A DNA stretch of 37,995 nt, taken from the NCBI GenBank assembly GCA_028279865.1, contig JANQMV010000055.1, forward strand, positions 1-37,995. Direction: 5' to 3'. The stretch's first letter is position 1; every line of letters starts with the position of its first letter. Below the pieces are notes generated by a model. It was given only the letters and a program-made list of their open reading frames with translations, did not search any database and had not been told where the DNA came from. A program made the translations under genes and the position numbers. The stretch comes from Candidatus Altimarinota bacterium (GTDB lineage: Bacteria; Patescibacteriota; Gracilibacteria; JANQMV01). Positions 1-9,056 of this stretch are shown here, in pieces.

Positions 1-617
<617 letters not shown>

Positions 618-1388
618 CTACCCTTTCAACTCTTCAACAAACTCCCCCACAGCCTCTACTCCCTCCTCCTCCAAAACCCGAATCGCCTGCGAACCGACAA
701 TCGCAAAATCAGCCTTACCTTTAAGAAAATCAACATCTTCTTTCTTCGAAATTCCGAATCCAACACTAAGAGGTAAATCTGTAAACTTACGACAACGTGT
801 GAGAAACTCATCAAGCTCTGCTCCAAAATTAGTCTCCGCCCCAGTCACTCCTGTACGTGCAACACAGTAAATAAAACCTTTTGCCACCTCAGCAATACTT
901 TGAAGTCTTTCATCTGTGGAAGTCGGCGCCATGATAAAAATCGGAGTTAAGTCATTTTTTTCACAAGCCGCTAGATATTCACCCGCTTCTTCCGGCGGAA
1001 TATCCGGAACAATTAGACCTTCAATTCCGACTTCACTCGCATCCTGACAAAATTTCTCAAAACCGTATTTTACTAAAATATTCGCATAAGTCATAAAAAG
1101 CAACGGCGCAGAAACCTTGCCTGACAACCGCTTTGCCAAATTAAAGGCATCCTGCACCTTCACACCACTTTCAAGTGCTATCTGAGATGCCTTCATAATT
1201 GTCGGACCATCCGCAATCGGATCTGAAAAAGGAATCTGAAGCTCAATAAAATCAGCTCCGCTTTGATCCATCTCAAGCACTAATTTTTCAGTAGTCTCCA
1301 AATCGGGATAACCAACAACCACATGAGTCATTAGACCCATTTGGTTTTCTGTTTTTAATTGCTTTAGTTTGTCTATAATTTTTTGCAT
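618..1388 (-). CDS. trpA: Tryptophan synthase alpha subunit
   Basis: TrpA cleaves indole-3-glycerol phosphate to indole and glyceraldehyde 3-phosphate; indole normally passes to TrpB. The 256-residue product has normal length for the TIM-barrel family. The catalytic pair falls exactly at the textbook positions, Glu49 (ADFIELQIPFSDP) and Asp60 (DPIADGP), and a phosphate-binding loop is seen at VGFGISKKED. The stop is TAG. No other trp gene is in the window, so trpB is either elsewhere or indole is used otherwise. The gene downstream is gyrB; upstream is a transposase, so it does not sit in a visible trp operon. No Trp-codon leader peptide was found upstream. Confidence 0.95.
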   Translation of the reverse strand: MQKIIDKLKQLKTENQMGLMTHVVVGYPDLETTEKLVLEMDQSGADFIELQIPFSDPIADGPTIMKASQIALESGVKVQDAFNLAKRLSGKVSAPLLFMTYANILVKYGFEKFCQDASEVGIEGLIVPDIPPEEAGEYLAACEKNDLTPIFIMAPTSTDERLQSIAEVAKGFIYCVARTGVTGAETNFGAELDEFLTRCRKFTDLPLSVGFGISKKEDVDFLKGKADFAIVGSQAIRVLEEEGVEAVGEFVEELKG

Positions 1389-1404
1389 GGTAATTTTATT
1401 TAGA

Positions 1405-1550
1405 ATTCAAAACGAAGTTTTGCTTAGGTCAGAAAGGTTGCAATTCGGAGATTTCAACCAACTGCATTTATATATCCCGTAAAAACGGAATTATGCTAGT
1501 TACAGTCTGGAGACTGTAACTAGCCTGACCTTATAACAACTCTGTTGTTT
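1405..1550. repeat. Palindromic REP-like unit, trpA side of the transposase
   Basis: Three hairpins in a row: CAAAAC..GTTTTG followed by CTTAGGTCA at about 1409-1431; a perfect 13-bp inverted repeat (CTAGTTACAGTCT) at 1496-1523; and AACAAC..GTTGTT at about 1535-1550 preceded by TGACCTTA. An imperfect palindrome GGTTG..CAACC lies at 1437-1459. The same order recurs on the other side of the transposase (2096-2180), as expected for REP sequences mobilised by RAYT transposases. Confidence 0.75.
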
Positions 1551-2079
1551 GCACCGCAATTATTGAATGATCATCACTTAACCAATTCCGAGCAGAAGAA
1601 TAAACCCATTCCTCCTCTTTTTCAACATATCCTTTCTTCACAGGATTCTGATGAACATAATTTAATTTTTGCTTAAAAAATTTTTCAATTTCAATAATTT
1701 CAGGATAATTATTCTTTTGCCAAATTTGAAAAGTGTTCTTATTTCTTTTGAAAATCGTTGTCTTCAAAAGATTTTGAATATAACGACGATTGTCTTGCTC
1801 AACAATTTTTCTAAGTTCATGAGTTGTCCACTTTTTAAAATCACGTAAAAATATTTCTGCGGAGTAAGGCTGCTCTACTTGAAAAAGCAGATGAATATGA
1901 TTTGTCATAAAAACAAATCCAAACAAGGTTAAACCCTTGTTTTGTTGACAGTATTTTAAAGAATTTAAAATTGTTTCAAAATATTCATTCTTCGTAAAAA
2001 CATCTATCCATTCAATCGTTGTGAGAGTACAGAAGTGTATGGCATTTGGTTTTTCGGGAGATGTATGCAGAGATGGCAT
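1531..2079 (-). CDS. REP-associated tyrosine transposase (Y1_Tnp family)
   Basis: The 182-residue protein belongs to the IS200-like/RAYT single-strand transposase family. It carries the HUH metal-binding motif as HIH in GFVFMTNHIHLLFQ and the conserved block YVHQNPVKKGYV, whose Tyr is the expected DNA nucleophile, followed by the family tail W.YSSARNW. Such enzymes cut and join hairpin-bearing single-stranded DNA. The gene is bounded on both sides by the same three-hairpin unit, so gene and repeats probably form one REPtron-like element inserted between ddl and trpA. It is short but within the family range and has no frameshift or internal TGA, so it may be active. Confidence 0.88.
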   Translation of the reverse strand: MPSLHTSPEKPNAIHFCTLTTIEWIDVFTKNEYFETILNSLKYCQQNKGLTLFGFVFMTNHIHLLFQVEQPYSAEIFLRDFKKWTTHELRKIVEQDNRRYIQNLLKTTIFKRNKNTFQIWQKNNYPEIIEIEKFFKQKLNYVHQNPVKKGYVEKEEEWVYSSARNWLSDDHSIIAVQTTELL

Positions 2080-2095
2080 GTTTTGTAATTTAATA

Positions 2096-2180
2096 ATTCA
2101 AAACAGAGTTTTGTTTAGGTCATTTAAAGTTACAATCTCCAGATTGTAACTAGTGTGACCTTAAAACAACTCCGTTGTTA
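2096..2180. repeat. Palindromic REP-like unit, ddl side of the transposase
   Basis: Second copy of the three-hairpin unit: CAAAAC..GTTTTG plus TTTAGGTCA at 2100-2122, an inverted repeat GTTACAATCT/AGATTGTAAC at 2129-2150, then GTGACCTTA and AACAAC..GTTGTT up to about 2179. Stem bases differ from the 1405-1550 copy in compensated positions (CAGTCT/AGACTG versus CAATCT/AGATTG), which supports selection for the fold. Confidence 0.75.
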
Positions 2181-2187
2181 ATCAAAA

Positions 2188-3372
2188 CTATTCCTTCGGC
2201 ATCTTCATCCCCCCCGTCGCCTTCTTCAAAATATCCGAATCAAACAGCGTCATAAAACTTTGCTTCTCTTCATATTTTTCAATCGCAAGCTGAATCAACC
2301 GATCCACCATCTCCTCACCTGAAACTCCCGAGGGTTCCCAGAGGTGTAATTGAAGCGATCCCGGAATTGTGTTGATTTCATTTGCATAAAATTTGTTGGT
2401 ATCTTTATCCACCAAAAAATCCACACGACTCGTACCGGAACAATCCAAAACTTTAAAAACTTTCACCGCCATATCCTGAATTTCTTTCGTCATTTTTTCA
2501 TCAAGTTCCGCAGGGATTTTCACTTTACTTTCAATCCCCTTCATCGTACCTCCTTCATTAATATACTTTTCTTCAAAAGTGAGAAAGTCTTCATATGAAG
2601 CCGGCTGTTCAAGCAGAGAAGGAACAGGCTCATCATTTCCCAATAAAGCACAATTAATTTCTACTAAATTTTCTACACCTTCTTCCACAATAATTTTGCG
2701 ATCATAATGCGCCGCCACTTCTATCGCAAATCCAAGCTCTTTACGATTTTTGGCTTTAGAAATTCCAATGGAAGAACCAAGATTAGCTGGCTTTACAAAA
2801 ATGGGATATTTCAAATCTTTCTCAATTCTATCATAGACTTCTTCCGGTTTTTCTCCCCACTCTTTGCGCATAAACCATTGGTATTTTACCATCGGAACAT
2901 CATTAGCTTTCCAGATATCTTTCATTAAAACTTTATCCATTCCAAGTGCACTTCCCAGCACTCCGCACCCTGTCACCGGACAATTTAAAAGTTCCGCCAT
3001 TCCTTGAATTGTTCCGTCTTCTCCGTTCATTCCGTGCATCACCGGAAACAAAACATCAATTTCTAAAATTTTTCCACCCCCAAACATTCCACCTTTTTTT
3101 GTAAACTTTAAGCCTTTTGCTTTTGCATCAAGTTCAACAGCATAGCCTCCAAAATCCTTAAAATCACACCCTTGGCAATCTTTGAATGTATCCATCTGCT
3201 GCAAAGAATCGTGGTATTGAAAATTACCATACTTATCAACATAAATCGGAAGAATATTATATTTATCAAGCTTTCTTAAATTTTCCATCACAATCTGAGC
3301 AGAGACAATCGACACATCATGCTCAACATTTTTCCCCCCAAAAACAACAGCGACATTCAGCTTTTGTGACAT
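2188..3372 (-). CDS. ddl: D-alanine--D-alanine ligase
   Basis: This ATP-grasp ligase joins two D-Ala residues for peptidoglycan precursors. The N-terminus VAVVFGGKNVEHDVSIVSA is the classic Ddl fingerprint. The ATP-grasp core shows FPVMHGMNGEDGTIQG (about 110-125), KPANLGSSIGISKA (about 195-208) and the metal-binding end FYANEINTIPG (about 328-338). At 394 residues it is longer than E. coli DdlB (about 306) and closer to the DdlA/Van group, with an extra segment after residue 60 and a C-terminal tail. It ends in TAG. It points to a self-made peptidoglycan wall. The downstream transposase element separates it from trpA. Confidence 0.94.
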   Translation of the reverse strand: MSQKLNVAVVFGGKNVEHDVSIVSAQIVMENLRKLDKYNILPIYVDKYGNFQYHDSLQQMDTFKDCQGCDFKDFGGYAVELDAKAKGLKFTKKGGMFGGGKILEIDVLFPVMHGMNGEDGTIQGMAELLNCPVTGCGVLGSALGMDKVLMKDIWKANDVPMVKYQWFMRKEWGEKPEEVYDRIEKDLKYPIFVKPANLGSSIGISKAKNRKELGFAIEVAAHYDRKIIVEEGVENLVEINCALLGNDEPVPSLLEQPASYEDFLTFEEKYINEGGTMKGIESKVKIPAELDEKMTKEIQDMAVKVFKVLDCSGTSRVDFLVDKDTNKFYANEINTIPGSLQLHLWEPSGVSGEEMVDRLIQLAIEKYEEKQSFMTLFDSDILKKATGGMKMPKE

Positions 3373-3530
3373 AATTTTGTTTAATTACGAATTAGAAATG
3401 ATAAATTATCCCGCAAAGTCCGGGACAGGCTAAATTGATTTTAGCTTAATCTTTGAAATAATCAAAAAACTTGTTTTTATGACAAAACAATACTATAATT
3501 TCATATGAAAATATAATTTTACTTTTTTGT

Positions 3531-3752
3531 ATGTCTACACTATCAGTTCCACTCACTCCGGAAATTGAGGCAATGGTCACCAAACTTGTTAAAAATGGAT
3601 TTGCGGCTAACAAAGCCGAAGCTGCACGTAAGGCAATCATTAAAGTTGCCGAAGATGAAGCCATTGAGATGGTTTTAAAAAGTGAAAGAGAGGCAAAAGA
3701 AGGTAAACTTCTCAGAGGTGATTTAAAAAAACTCACTGAGTTAATTTCCTAA
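3531..3752 (+). CDS. Ribbon-helix-helix-type antitoxin
   Basis: The 73-residue product has the look of a ParD/CopG-type antitoxin: a short N-terminal strand (STLSVPLTPEIEAMV), a helix-turn-helix-like pair of helices with KAEAARKAI, then a charged, probably flexible C-terminal segment that would bind the toxin. The partner gene starts 3 bases after its TAA, the usual antitoxin-first order. In such modules the antitoxin normally represses the shared promoter. Family assignment is from pattern only. Confidence 0.7.
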   Translation: MSTLSVPLTPEIEAMVTKLVKNGFAANKAEAARKAIIKVAEDEAIEMVLKSEREAKEGKLLRGDLKKLTELIS

Positions 3753-3755
3753 TCT

Positions 3756-4016
3756 ATGGTTAAAGTTGCGTATACTCCGACTTTTTTAAAGGAGTTTAAA
3801 AAACTGGAAAAAGATTTACAAAACGAGGCAATTGAGAAAATTGAGCTTTTTGAAGAAGGTGTACAACATCCTTTTTTAAAAACACATAAATTAAAAGGAA
3901 AACTAAAGGACCGTTATAGTTTTTCTGTTAACTACAAAACCAGAATTGTTTTTCAATATTTATCAAAAAAAGACGTTATCTTCTTGGCAATTGGAGATCA
4001 CGATGTTTACAAATAA
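3756..4016 (+). CDS. RelE/ParE-superfamily toxin (YafQ-like)
   Basis: The 86-residue protein fits the RelE/YafQ/ParE fold: YTPTFLKEFKKLEKDLQNE at the start, a middle segment HPFLKTHKLKGKLKDRYSFSV, and a C-terminal strand with YKTRIVFQYLSKKDVIFLAIGDHDVY, close to the common R.vf.....i.l..ig.HddvY pattern. Relatives are ribosome-dependent mRNA endonucleases or gyrase inhibitors; which applies here cannot be told. It is read just after the antitoxin (3-base gap), so the two are co-transcribed. Confidence 0.78.
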   Translation: MVKVAYTPTFLKEFKKLEKDLQNEAIEKIELFEEGVQHPFLKTHKLKGKLKDRYSFSVNYKTRIVFQYLSKKDVIFLAIGDHDVYK

Positions 4017-4068
4017 ACAAAAAACTACCGACTACTTACTACAAACTATCAACTTTTCAAAAATCATC

Positions 4069-4096
4069 TTGCCAACATCTTTTTTTTGATTATACT
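4069..4096 (+). promoter_or_regulatory. Promoter for tRNA-Thr
   Basis: A -35 box TTGCCA (4069-4074) and a -10 box TATACT (4091-4096) are 16 bases apart and lie 21 bases before the tRNA 5' end, the expected distance for a stable-RNA promoter. Confidence 0.65.
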
Positions 4097-4117
4097 ACGT
4101 TCGTACTTAGCCAGCTT

Positions 4118-4193
4118 GCCACCTTAGCTCAGCTGGTAGAGCACTCGCCTTGTAAGCGATTGGTCGTCGGTTCGAGTCCGACAGGTGGCTCCA
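4118..4193 (+). tRNA. tRNA-Thr (anticodon UGU)
   Basis: A complete cloverleaf can be drawn: acceptor GCCACCT with AGGTGGC, D-arm GCTC/GAGC, anticodon stem CTCGC/GCGAT with loop CTTGTAA (anticodon TGT), T-arm with TTCGAGT, discriminator T and an encoded CCA. It reads ACN threonine codons. Confidence 0.95.
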
Positions 4194-4260
4194 TTAAAAA
4201 GCTTTTCCGGGAAATGTTTTTTTTGTAAACAAAAAGCTGCCTTTTTTAGCTTTAATTAAC

Positions 4261-4491
4261 CTACTTTGAAGATTTTTTCTTTAAAATCTTTGACAGTTCT
4301 TCTACAGAGTTAATCTTATGCAATACACCTGTACGTAAATCCATAAAAGAAATTGAAATTTCGTCTTGTTTTTGTGAGGTTAAAAGACCTCTTTCCAATC
4401 TTAAAAAGTCACAAAAATCTCCAGCAGAACTCTGACGCGTAAAAGATTCCATAAAGAAAGAATTAAAAAGTACATTAAAAGCAAAACACAT
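4261..4491 (-). CDS. Small hypothetical protein
   Basis: A 76-codon ORF ending in TAG with no family I recognise. The N-terminal dozen residues are hydrophobic; an internal Met at residue 14 (MESFTR) is an alternative start. The C-terminus is Lys-rich. It is divergent from the GNAT gene at 4555. Coding status is uncertain: it is open, AT-rich like its surroundings, and on the strand with no competing gene. Confidence 0.4.
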   Translation of the reverse strand: MCFAFNVLFNSFFMESFTRQSSAGDFCDFLRLERGLLTSQKQDEISISFMDLRTGVLHKINSVEELSKILKKKSSK

Positions 4492-4515
4492 AATAGTTAA
4501 AAACTAATTAAGGGT

Positions 4516-4545
4516 TTGCTAAAGTAAGGTAAAAATGCTTATAAA
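4516..4545 (+). promoter_or_regulatory. Promoter for the GNAT gene
   Basis: TTGCTA (4516-4521) and TATAAA (4540-4545) lie 18 bases apart, or 17 if TTATAA is taken as the -10. The ATG at 4555 is only 9 bases beyond the -10, so the mRNA would be nearly leaderless. Confidence 0.5.
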
Positions 4546-4554
4546 AGGTATAAA

Positions 4555-4992
4555 ATGAATAAAATTATCTTCAAAAAAGTCTCTTCAAGTGAATGGGAAA
4601 AAGTTAAAAAAATTGAGCAAACCGCTGACACTAATTTGTTTCGTCCTTATCCAGGAGAAAAAGCTTTTAAAAAAACAATCTTAGAAAGTGTTTTTTGTTT
4701 TATTCAGCAAAATGGGGAAACAATTGGCTTAATTCAATATGAACAGAAAAGTAAAAATGAAGTCTATGTTGGAGATTTGGTTGTTTTACCAGAGTTCCGC
4801 AATCAAGGAATTGCGAAACTCGCTTTCAAAAAACTTTTTAATGACTTAGGGGACGAGAAATATTCCCTTCATACTCATCCCCAAAACACCCCGGCAATTA
4901 TTTCTTACCTGAAAGTTGGTTTTAAAATTATGAAGTGGGTGGACGATTATCACGGGACTGGAAAACCGAGGCTTTATTTGGAAAAAAATTAA
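4555..4992 (+). CDS. GNAT-family N-acetyltransferase
   Basis: A 145-residue single-domain GNAT enzyme. The acetyl-CoA site is visible as VYVGDLVVLPEFRNQGIAKLAFKKL (about residues 71-94), i.e. beta4 followed by the pyrophosphate-binding R..G.A loop, and the C-terminal half has the usual NTPAIISYLKVGFKI segment where a substrate-side helix and strand follow. The substrate is unknown. The next gene begins 15 bases downstream on the same strand, so the pair may be co-transcribed. Confidence 0.85.
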   Translation: MNKIIFKKVSSSEWEKVKKIEQTADTNLFRPYPGEKAFKKTILESVFCFIQQNGETIGLIQYEQKSKNEVYVGDLVVLPEFRNQGIAKLAFKKLFNDLGDEKYSLHTHPQNTPAIISYLKVGFKIMKWVDDYHGTGKPRLYLEKN

Positions 4993-5006
4993 TCTATTTT
5001 TATAAA

Positions 5007-5876
5007 ATGAAAATTAAAGCTTATACCTTAAACGCATTTTCAAAATCAAACAACGGCGGCAACCCTGCGGGAGTAGTTTTAGATGCAGATAAACTATCAG
5101 ATAAGCAAATGCTACGAATTGCTCAAGAAATAGGTTTTTCAGAAACCGCATTTGTAAAAAAATCAAATAAAGCTGATTTTAAGCTTTCTTTTTTCACCCC
5201 AACTGAAGAAGTTGATTTGTGCGGACACGCCACAATTGCAACTTTTTTTCTTATGAAAAATTTAGGTTTAATTCAATCAGGCAGGTACACACAAGAAACA
5301 AAAGCAGGTGTTTTAGACATTAAAGTAAAGGAAGAAAACACAATTTTTATGAACCAAAACAATCCGCATTTTTTTGAAGAAATTGATAAGAAGGAAATTG
5401 CTGATTCATTAAATATCTCAACAAAATCATTAGCAGCAGATTTACCAATCCAAATCGTTACAACTGGACTAAGAGATATATTAGTACCAATAAAAAATCT
5501 TTCTGATTTACACTCAATTAAGGCAAATTTTGAGAAGATTACAGAAATTAGTAAAAAATACAAGGTAGTCGGCTATCACCTTTTCACTTTGGAAACCAAA
5601 CTCAACTCAACAGCTCACTGCAGGAACTTTGCACCTCTTTATAACATCCCTGAAGAATCTGCTACAGGAACTTCTAATGGAGCGTTAAGCTGTTACCTTT
5701 TTAAGCACAAAAGAATAAATAAAAAACAAATAAATAATTTAGTTTATGAGCAAGGGTATTCAATGAATAAACCTTCAGAAATATTCGTCAAACTGAAAGC
5801 TGATGACAAAAAAATCGCTGAAGTAAGAGTAGGAGGTATTGCCTCAAACATTCAAGAAATAACAATTGAAATTTAA
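5007..5876 (+). CDS. PhzF-family isomerase/epimerase-like protein
   Basis: This 289-residue protein has the two-lobed diaminopimelate-epimerase fold of the PhzF family. Key motifs are YTLNAFSKSNNGGNPAGVV (N-terminus), IGFSETAFV with the conserved Glu, FFTPTEEVDLCGHATIAT, and the second-lobe block EESATGTSNGALSCYLF. Characterised relatives include the phenazine enzyme PhzF, but most have unknown substrates. I take the ATG at 5007 because the motif begins there; an in-frame ATG at 4935 would overlap the GNAT gene and add 24 unrelated residues. Confidence 0.88.
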   Translation: MKIKAYTLNAFSKSNNGGNPAGVVLDADKLSDKQMLRIAQEIGFSETAFVKKSNKADFKLSFFTPTEEVDLCGHATIATFFLMKNLGLIQSGRYTQETKAGVLDIKVKEENTIFMNQNNPHFFEEIDKKEIADSLNISTKSLAADLPIQIVTTGLRDILVPIKNLSDLHSIKANFEKITEISKKYKVVGYHLFTLETKLNSTAHCRNFAPLYNIPEESATGTSNGALSCYLFKHKRINKKQINNLVYEQGYSMNKPSEIFVKLKADDKKIAEVRVGGIASNIQEITIEI

Positions 5877-5889
5877 ACGGTTTTATCCA

Positions 5890-5918
5890 TTGAATTTTTA
5901 CCTCAAAAATGCTAGAAT
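5890..5918 (+). promoter_or_regulatory. Promoter for trkA
   Basis: TTGAAT (5890-5895), a 17-base spacer and TAGAAT (5913-5918) match sigma-70 consensus well. The ATG at 5946 follows after a short A-rich leader with no Shine-Dalgarno sequence. Confidence 0.65.
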
Positions 5919-5945
5919 TCACTAATTAATAAACAAAAAACAAAA

Positions 5946-7304
5946 ATGAATATTACAATTTTGGGATGAGGAAATATCGGACGTACTATCGCCGCACAGT
6001 TTATTTGCGAAGAACACAATGTTTTTCTTGTTGAAAATAAACGTGAAGAAGTCTGATATATTGAAGAAAATCTGGACCTTTCCGTTATTCACGGAAATGC
6101 AAATAACACAACCATTCTGGAAAATGCCAATATTGAAGAAGCAGACTTGCTTTTGGCAGTAACCGATGATGATAATACAAACATTCTCGCTTGTGAACTT
6201 GCAAATTTTTATAACAAAAAGTGTAAAAAAATTGTACGAATTTCGGATGTCAGTTATTTAAACAAAGAACATATTTTATCCAAAGTTGACTTCAAAATTG
6301 ATCACGTAATTAATAATGAAGAAATTCTTGCAAAAAACTTAAAAAAACTAATTGCTTTCCCGGGGGCAACAGATTTATCAACTTTCCTTGATGAAAAAAT
6401 CATTCTGGGTGGTTTTAAAATTAAACCAAGCTCTCCCTTTTTCGATCAAAAAATCAAAGACCTGCCCTTGCCGGAAGAAGCCCGCGTTATTGCCTACGCC
6501 GACAATGGACATTTTCATCTAGCCGAACCTCATCTCACCCTGCAAGAATACTCAATAATCTATCTTGCTTTCCCTAGTGAAATTTCAAACAAAATTCAAA
6601 AACTGATTAACCCTAATTACAAAAAAATTAGAAGTTTAGTCATTTACGAAGACTGCAACAAAGATATGCAAAAAACTTATTATTTAAGTGAAAAATTGAG
6701 CAAAGATTTAAAAATCAATGACATTCGCATTGTAGTCAGGTCAAACCAAAAAGCCAAAGAGCTCTCCAAAATTTCACATAATCAAATTCTGACAGGAAAA
6801 ATTGCAAAACCGTCCTTCTGGTACAGGCAAGAGCTCAATGAAGCGGATGCGTTTTTAGCCTTATCCGAAAATAATGAAAAAAACATCCTCGCAGGCTTGG
6901 TATGAAACCAGCTGTGAATTTCAACCATCTTAACACAAGCGGAACTTCCTGAATACTCAGCACTAACCTCCTCAACTCCTCTAACCTCCATACTTAGCCC
7001 CTCAATTTTGGCAGTAAATGAAATTTTACAACAAACCCATCATGAAGAAATAAAAAAAATGACTATCTTGAATTACCTGGATTTAGAAGCCATCGAATAT
7101 GAAATCGGAGAAAAAAGTAAAGCCAAAGGAAAAACGATCAAAGAAATAATTGGTAAAAACAATTTCGTAATTTCACATATTTTGCGAAACGGAAAAATAC
7201 AGAAACCAAAAGAAAAAACTACTCTCAAAAAAGGAGACAAGGTTTTGCTTATCACAAGCATAGATAAGTTAAGTTACCTTTCTGAGATGTTTAAAGTAGG
7301 GTAA
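5946..7304 (+). CDS. trkA: Trk potassium uptake regulator TrkA, read with UGA as Gly
   Basis: TrkA is the cytosolic NAD(H)/nucleotide-binding gating ring of the Trk K+ transporter. Read through four in-frame TGA codons (5967, 6054, 6903, 6915) the frame gives 452 residues, close to E. coli TrkA (458). Domain order: RCK-N Rossmann domain (ITILG-G-GNIGRT at the start; first UGA is the middle Gly of GxGxxG), TrkA-C (about 145-220), second RCK-N (about 225-365) and TrkA-C ending KKGDKVLLITSID. The third and fourth UGA fall in LV-G-NQL-G-IST, where relatives have the conserved Gly before the strand. The second Rossmann domain lacks a GxGxxG motif (VIYEDCNKD), so it may not bind nucleotide. Under the standard code this would be three fragments. 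Confidence 0.92.
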
Positions 7305-7321
7305 CTCCGTAGCCCCCCTTT

Positions 7322-7476
7322 TGTCATCCCGGAATTCTATCCACTTTAATAAAAAATATAAATAGTTAGAATATCCGGGATCTCCCTTTCCTAAGATAAT
7401 AATTAAACCTAATTGGATCCCTTAGGTTAGTGACAAAAATTAGCTCCGAGAGATTCCCGCCTCCGCGGGAATGACA
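7322..7476. repeat. MITE-like intergenic repeat, copy 1
   Basis: A 155-base unit between trkA and trkH with ends TGTCATCCCGG and CGGGAATGACA. The left half has ATCCGGGATCTC and resembles the copies at 34634 and 35808; the right end carries the GATTCCCGCC/GGGAATGACA hairpin of the copies at 18351 and 29436. It has no coding capacity. Confidence 0.75.
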
Positions 7477-7520
7477 ATAATGACAAAACAGGAATAATTT
7501 ATAATCTATAATTTACAAAA

Positions 7521-9005
7521 GTGCACCTCAAAGCGGGTTGAAAAAGTATCGCGCCCATTCAAATTATCATTGGAATCGCAATGCTTTTGACAAGCCTTGT
7601 TTCAATTTTTTACAAAGAGAATCCTTGGCCACTTTGGTTTGGTTCTGCTATAAGTTTAGCTTTTGGCTTTTGACTGTATTGGCTTTCACGAAAAGCAAAC
7701 TTAAAACAAGAAATCAGGACAAGAGAAGGCTTTGCCATTACAACCTTTAGCTGGATTTTAGCTGCGCTTTTTTGAGCCATTCCTTTTTACTTGTCAAACT
7801 TTCCGGATTTAAATCTGTCAGCCAGTTTTACCGACAGCTTCTTTGAATCAATGTCCGGCTTCACCACAACAGGAGCAAGTATCTTGAGCAACATTGAACA
7901 GTTCCCAAAAGGAATTTTGTTCTGGAGATCACTCATGCATTGGTTTGGCGGAATGGGAATTATTGTCCTTGCGATTGCGATTTTACCAAATATAGCAATC
8001 GGAGGTATGCAGATTTTTAAAACAGAAGCTCCTTGACCTTTTAAAAAAGATAAACTGATGCCGCGCATCAAAGACGTTGCAAAAGTACTTTGGAAAGTTT
8101 ATTTAATTTTTACAGTTTTGGAAATTATCGCCTTAATGGCGGTCGGACTTGATTGGTATGATGCTATTACACATACATTTGGAACAATTGCAACAGGAGG
8201 GTTTTCGACTTATAACGATGGTATTAGCGGTCTGAACAATCATGCTGCAGAAATTACAATTACCATTTTTATGATCTTGGCCGGAATTAATTTTTCACTT
8301 TATTTTTCATTCTTCAAAGGCAAAATCACCGCACTCTTCGATCGAGAACTAATGGTCTACTTAAGCCTTATTTTAATTGTTTTTGGTTTAATTGTCTGGG
8401 ATTTAAATAATCACCAATACTACAAATCAATCTGAGAAACCGTTCGTTTAGCTTTCTTTCAGGTTCCTGCGATTTTAACAACAACAGGTTATACTACCGC
8501 AAATTTCGATGACTGGCCAAATTTTTCGAAATGACTTCTTTTTATTTTAATGTTTATTGGAGGATCAGCAGGCTCAACAGCCGGTGGCTTCAAAATCATC
8601 AGGCATATGGTTATTTTAAAATATATCATCATTGAACTAAAACGCATCATCAACCCTAGTCTGGTTCAAACTGTCAAAATTGCAAAAAGACCTATTGAGC
8701 AATCAATCGTAAACTCGATTTTAGCCTTTGCAGGAATTTATTTAGGCTTATTTGCATTAGGCGGACTTGCCTTAACATTTTATGGAATTGATACAGAAAC
8801 CGCATTTTCAGCCTCAATAGCCAGTCTTGGTAACATTGGTCCCGGTTTTAATTTGATTAGCCCTATCAGTAATTATGGTTTTATGCCAACAGAAGCAAAA
8901 TGGATACTATCATTCTTGATGCTAGCCGGACGTCTGGAAATTTTTACGTTTATTATTTTGTTCGTACCGGGAATTTGGAAAAACACGAAAAAATGGAGTT
9001 TTTAA
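7521..9005 (+). CDS. trkH: Trk potassium uptake protein TrkH, read with UGA as Gly
   Basis: TrkH is the membrane channel subunit that works with TrkA. One frame from a GTG start to TAA gives 494 residues (E. coli 483) if six in-frame TGA codons are read (7539, 7671, 7773, 8034, 8433, 8532). The GTG is favoured because VHLKAG matches the MHFRAI start of known TrkH and an in-frame TAA sits 9 bases before it. The four pore loops are visible: [39 protein letters not shown] and SLGNIGPGF, plus [14 protein letters not shown]. The UGA at 7773 falls in LF-G-AIPF and that at 8034 in EAP-G-PFKKDKL, both Gly in relatives. A possible -10 TATAAT is at 7500. A repeat separates it from trkA. Confidence 0.93.
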
Positions 9006-9014
9006 ATCATTATG

Positions 9015-9048
9015 AAAGAAGGTGATGTCATATGACATCACCTTCTTT
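9015..9048. terminator. Bidirectional hairpin between trkH and the convergent gene
   Basis: A perfect 34-base palindrome (arms AAAGAAGGTGATGTCAT) sits between convergent genes. The arm ends give a short A/U tract on either strand, so it can end transcription from both sides. It belongs to a small hairpin family with 11390 and 29400. Confidence 0.75.
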
Positions 9049-9056
9049 ATCTTAAA

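Noticed and set aside
4935-5006. Longer start for the PhzF-like gene
   Set aside because: It would overlap the GNAT gene and adds residues with no family match; the motif begins at the ATG at 5007.
7538-7750. A 70-codon plus-strand ORF inside the trkH region
   Set aside because: It is an out-of-frame shadow; the trkH frame through UGA explains the region.
5946-9005. UGA read as Trp (code 4) or selenocysteine, or trkA/trkH as pseudogenes
   Set aside because: UGA sites match Gly positions of relatives, TGG is used for Trp in the same genes, no SECIS-like element is evident, and ten TGAs with no other stop or frameshift argue against decay.
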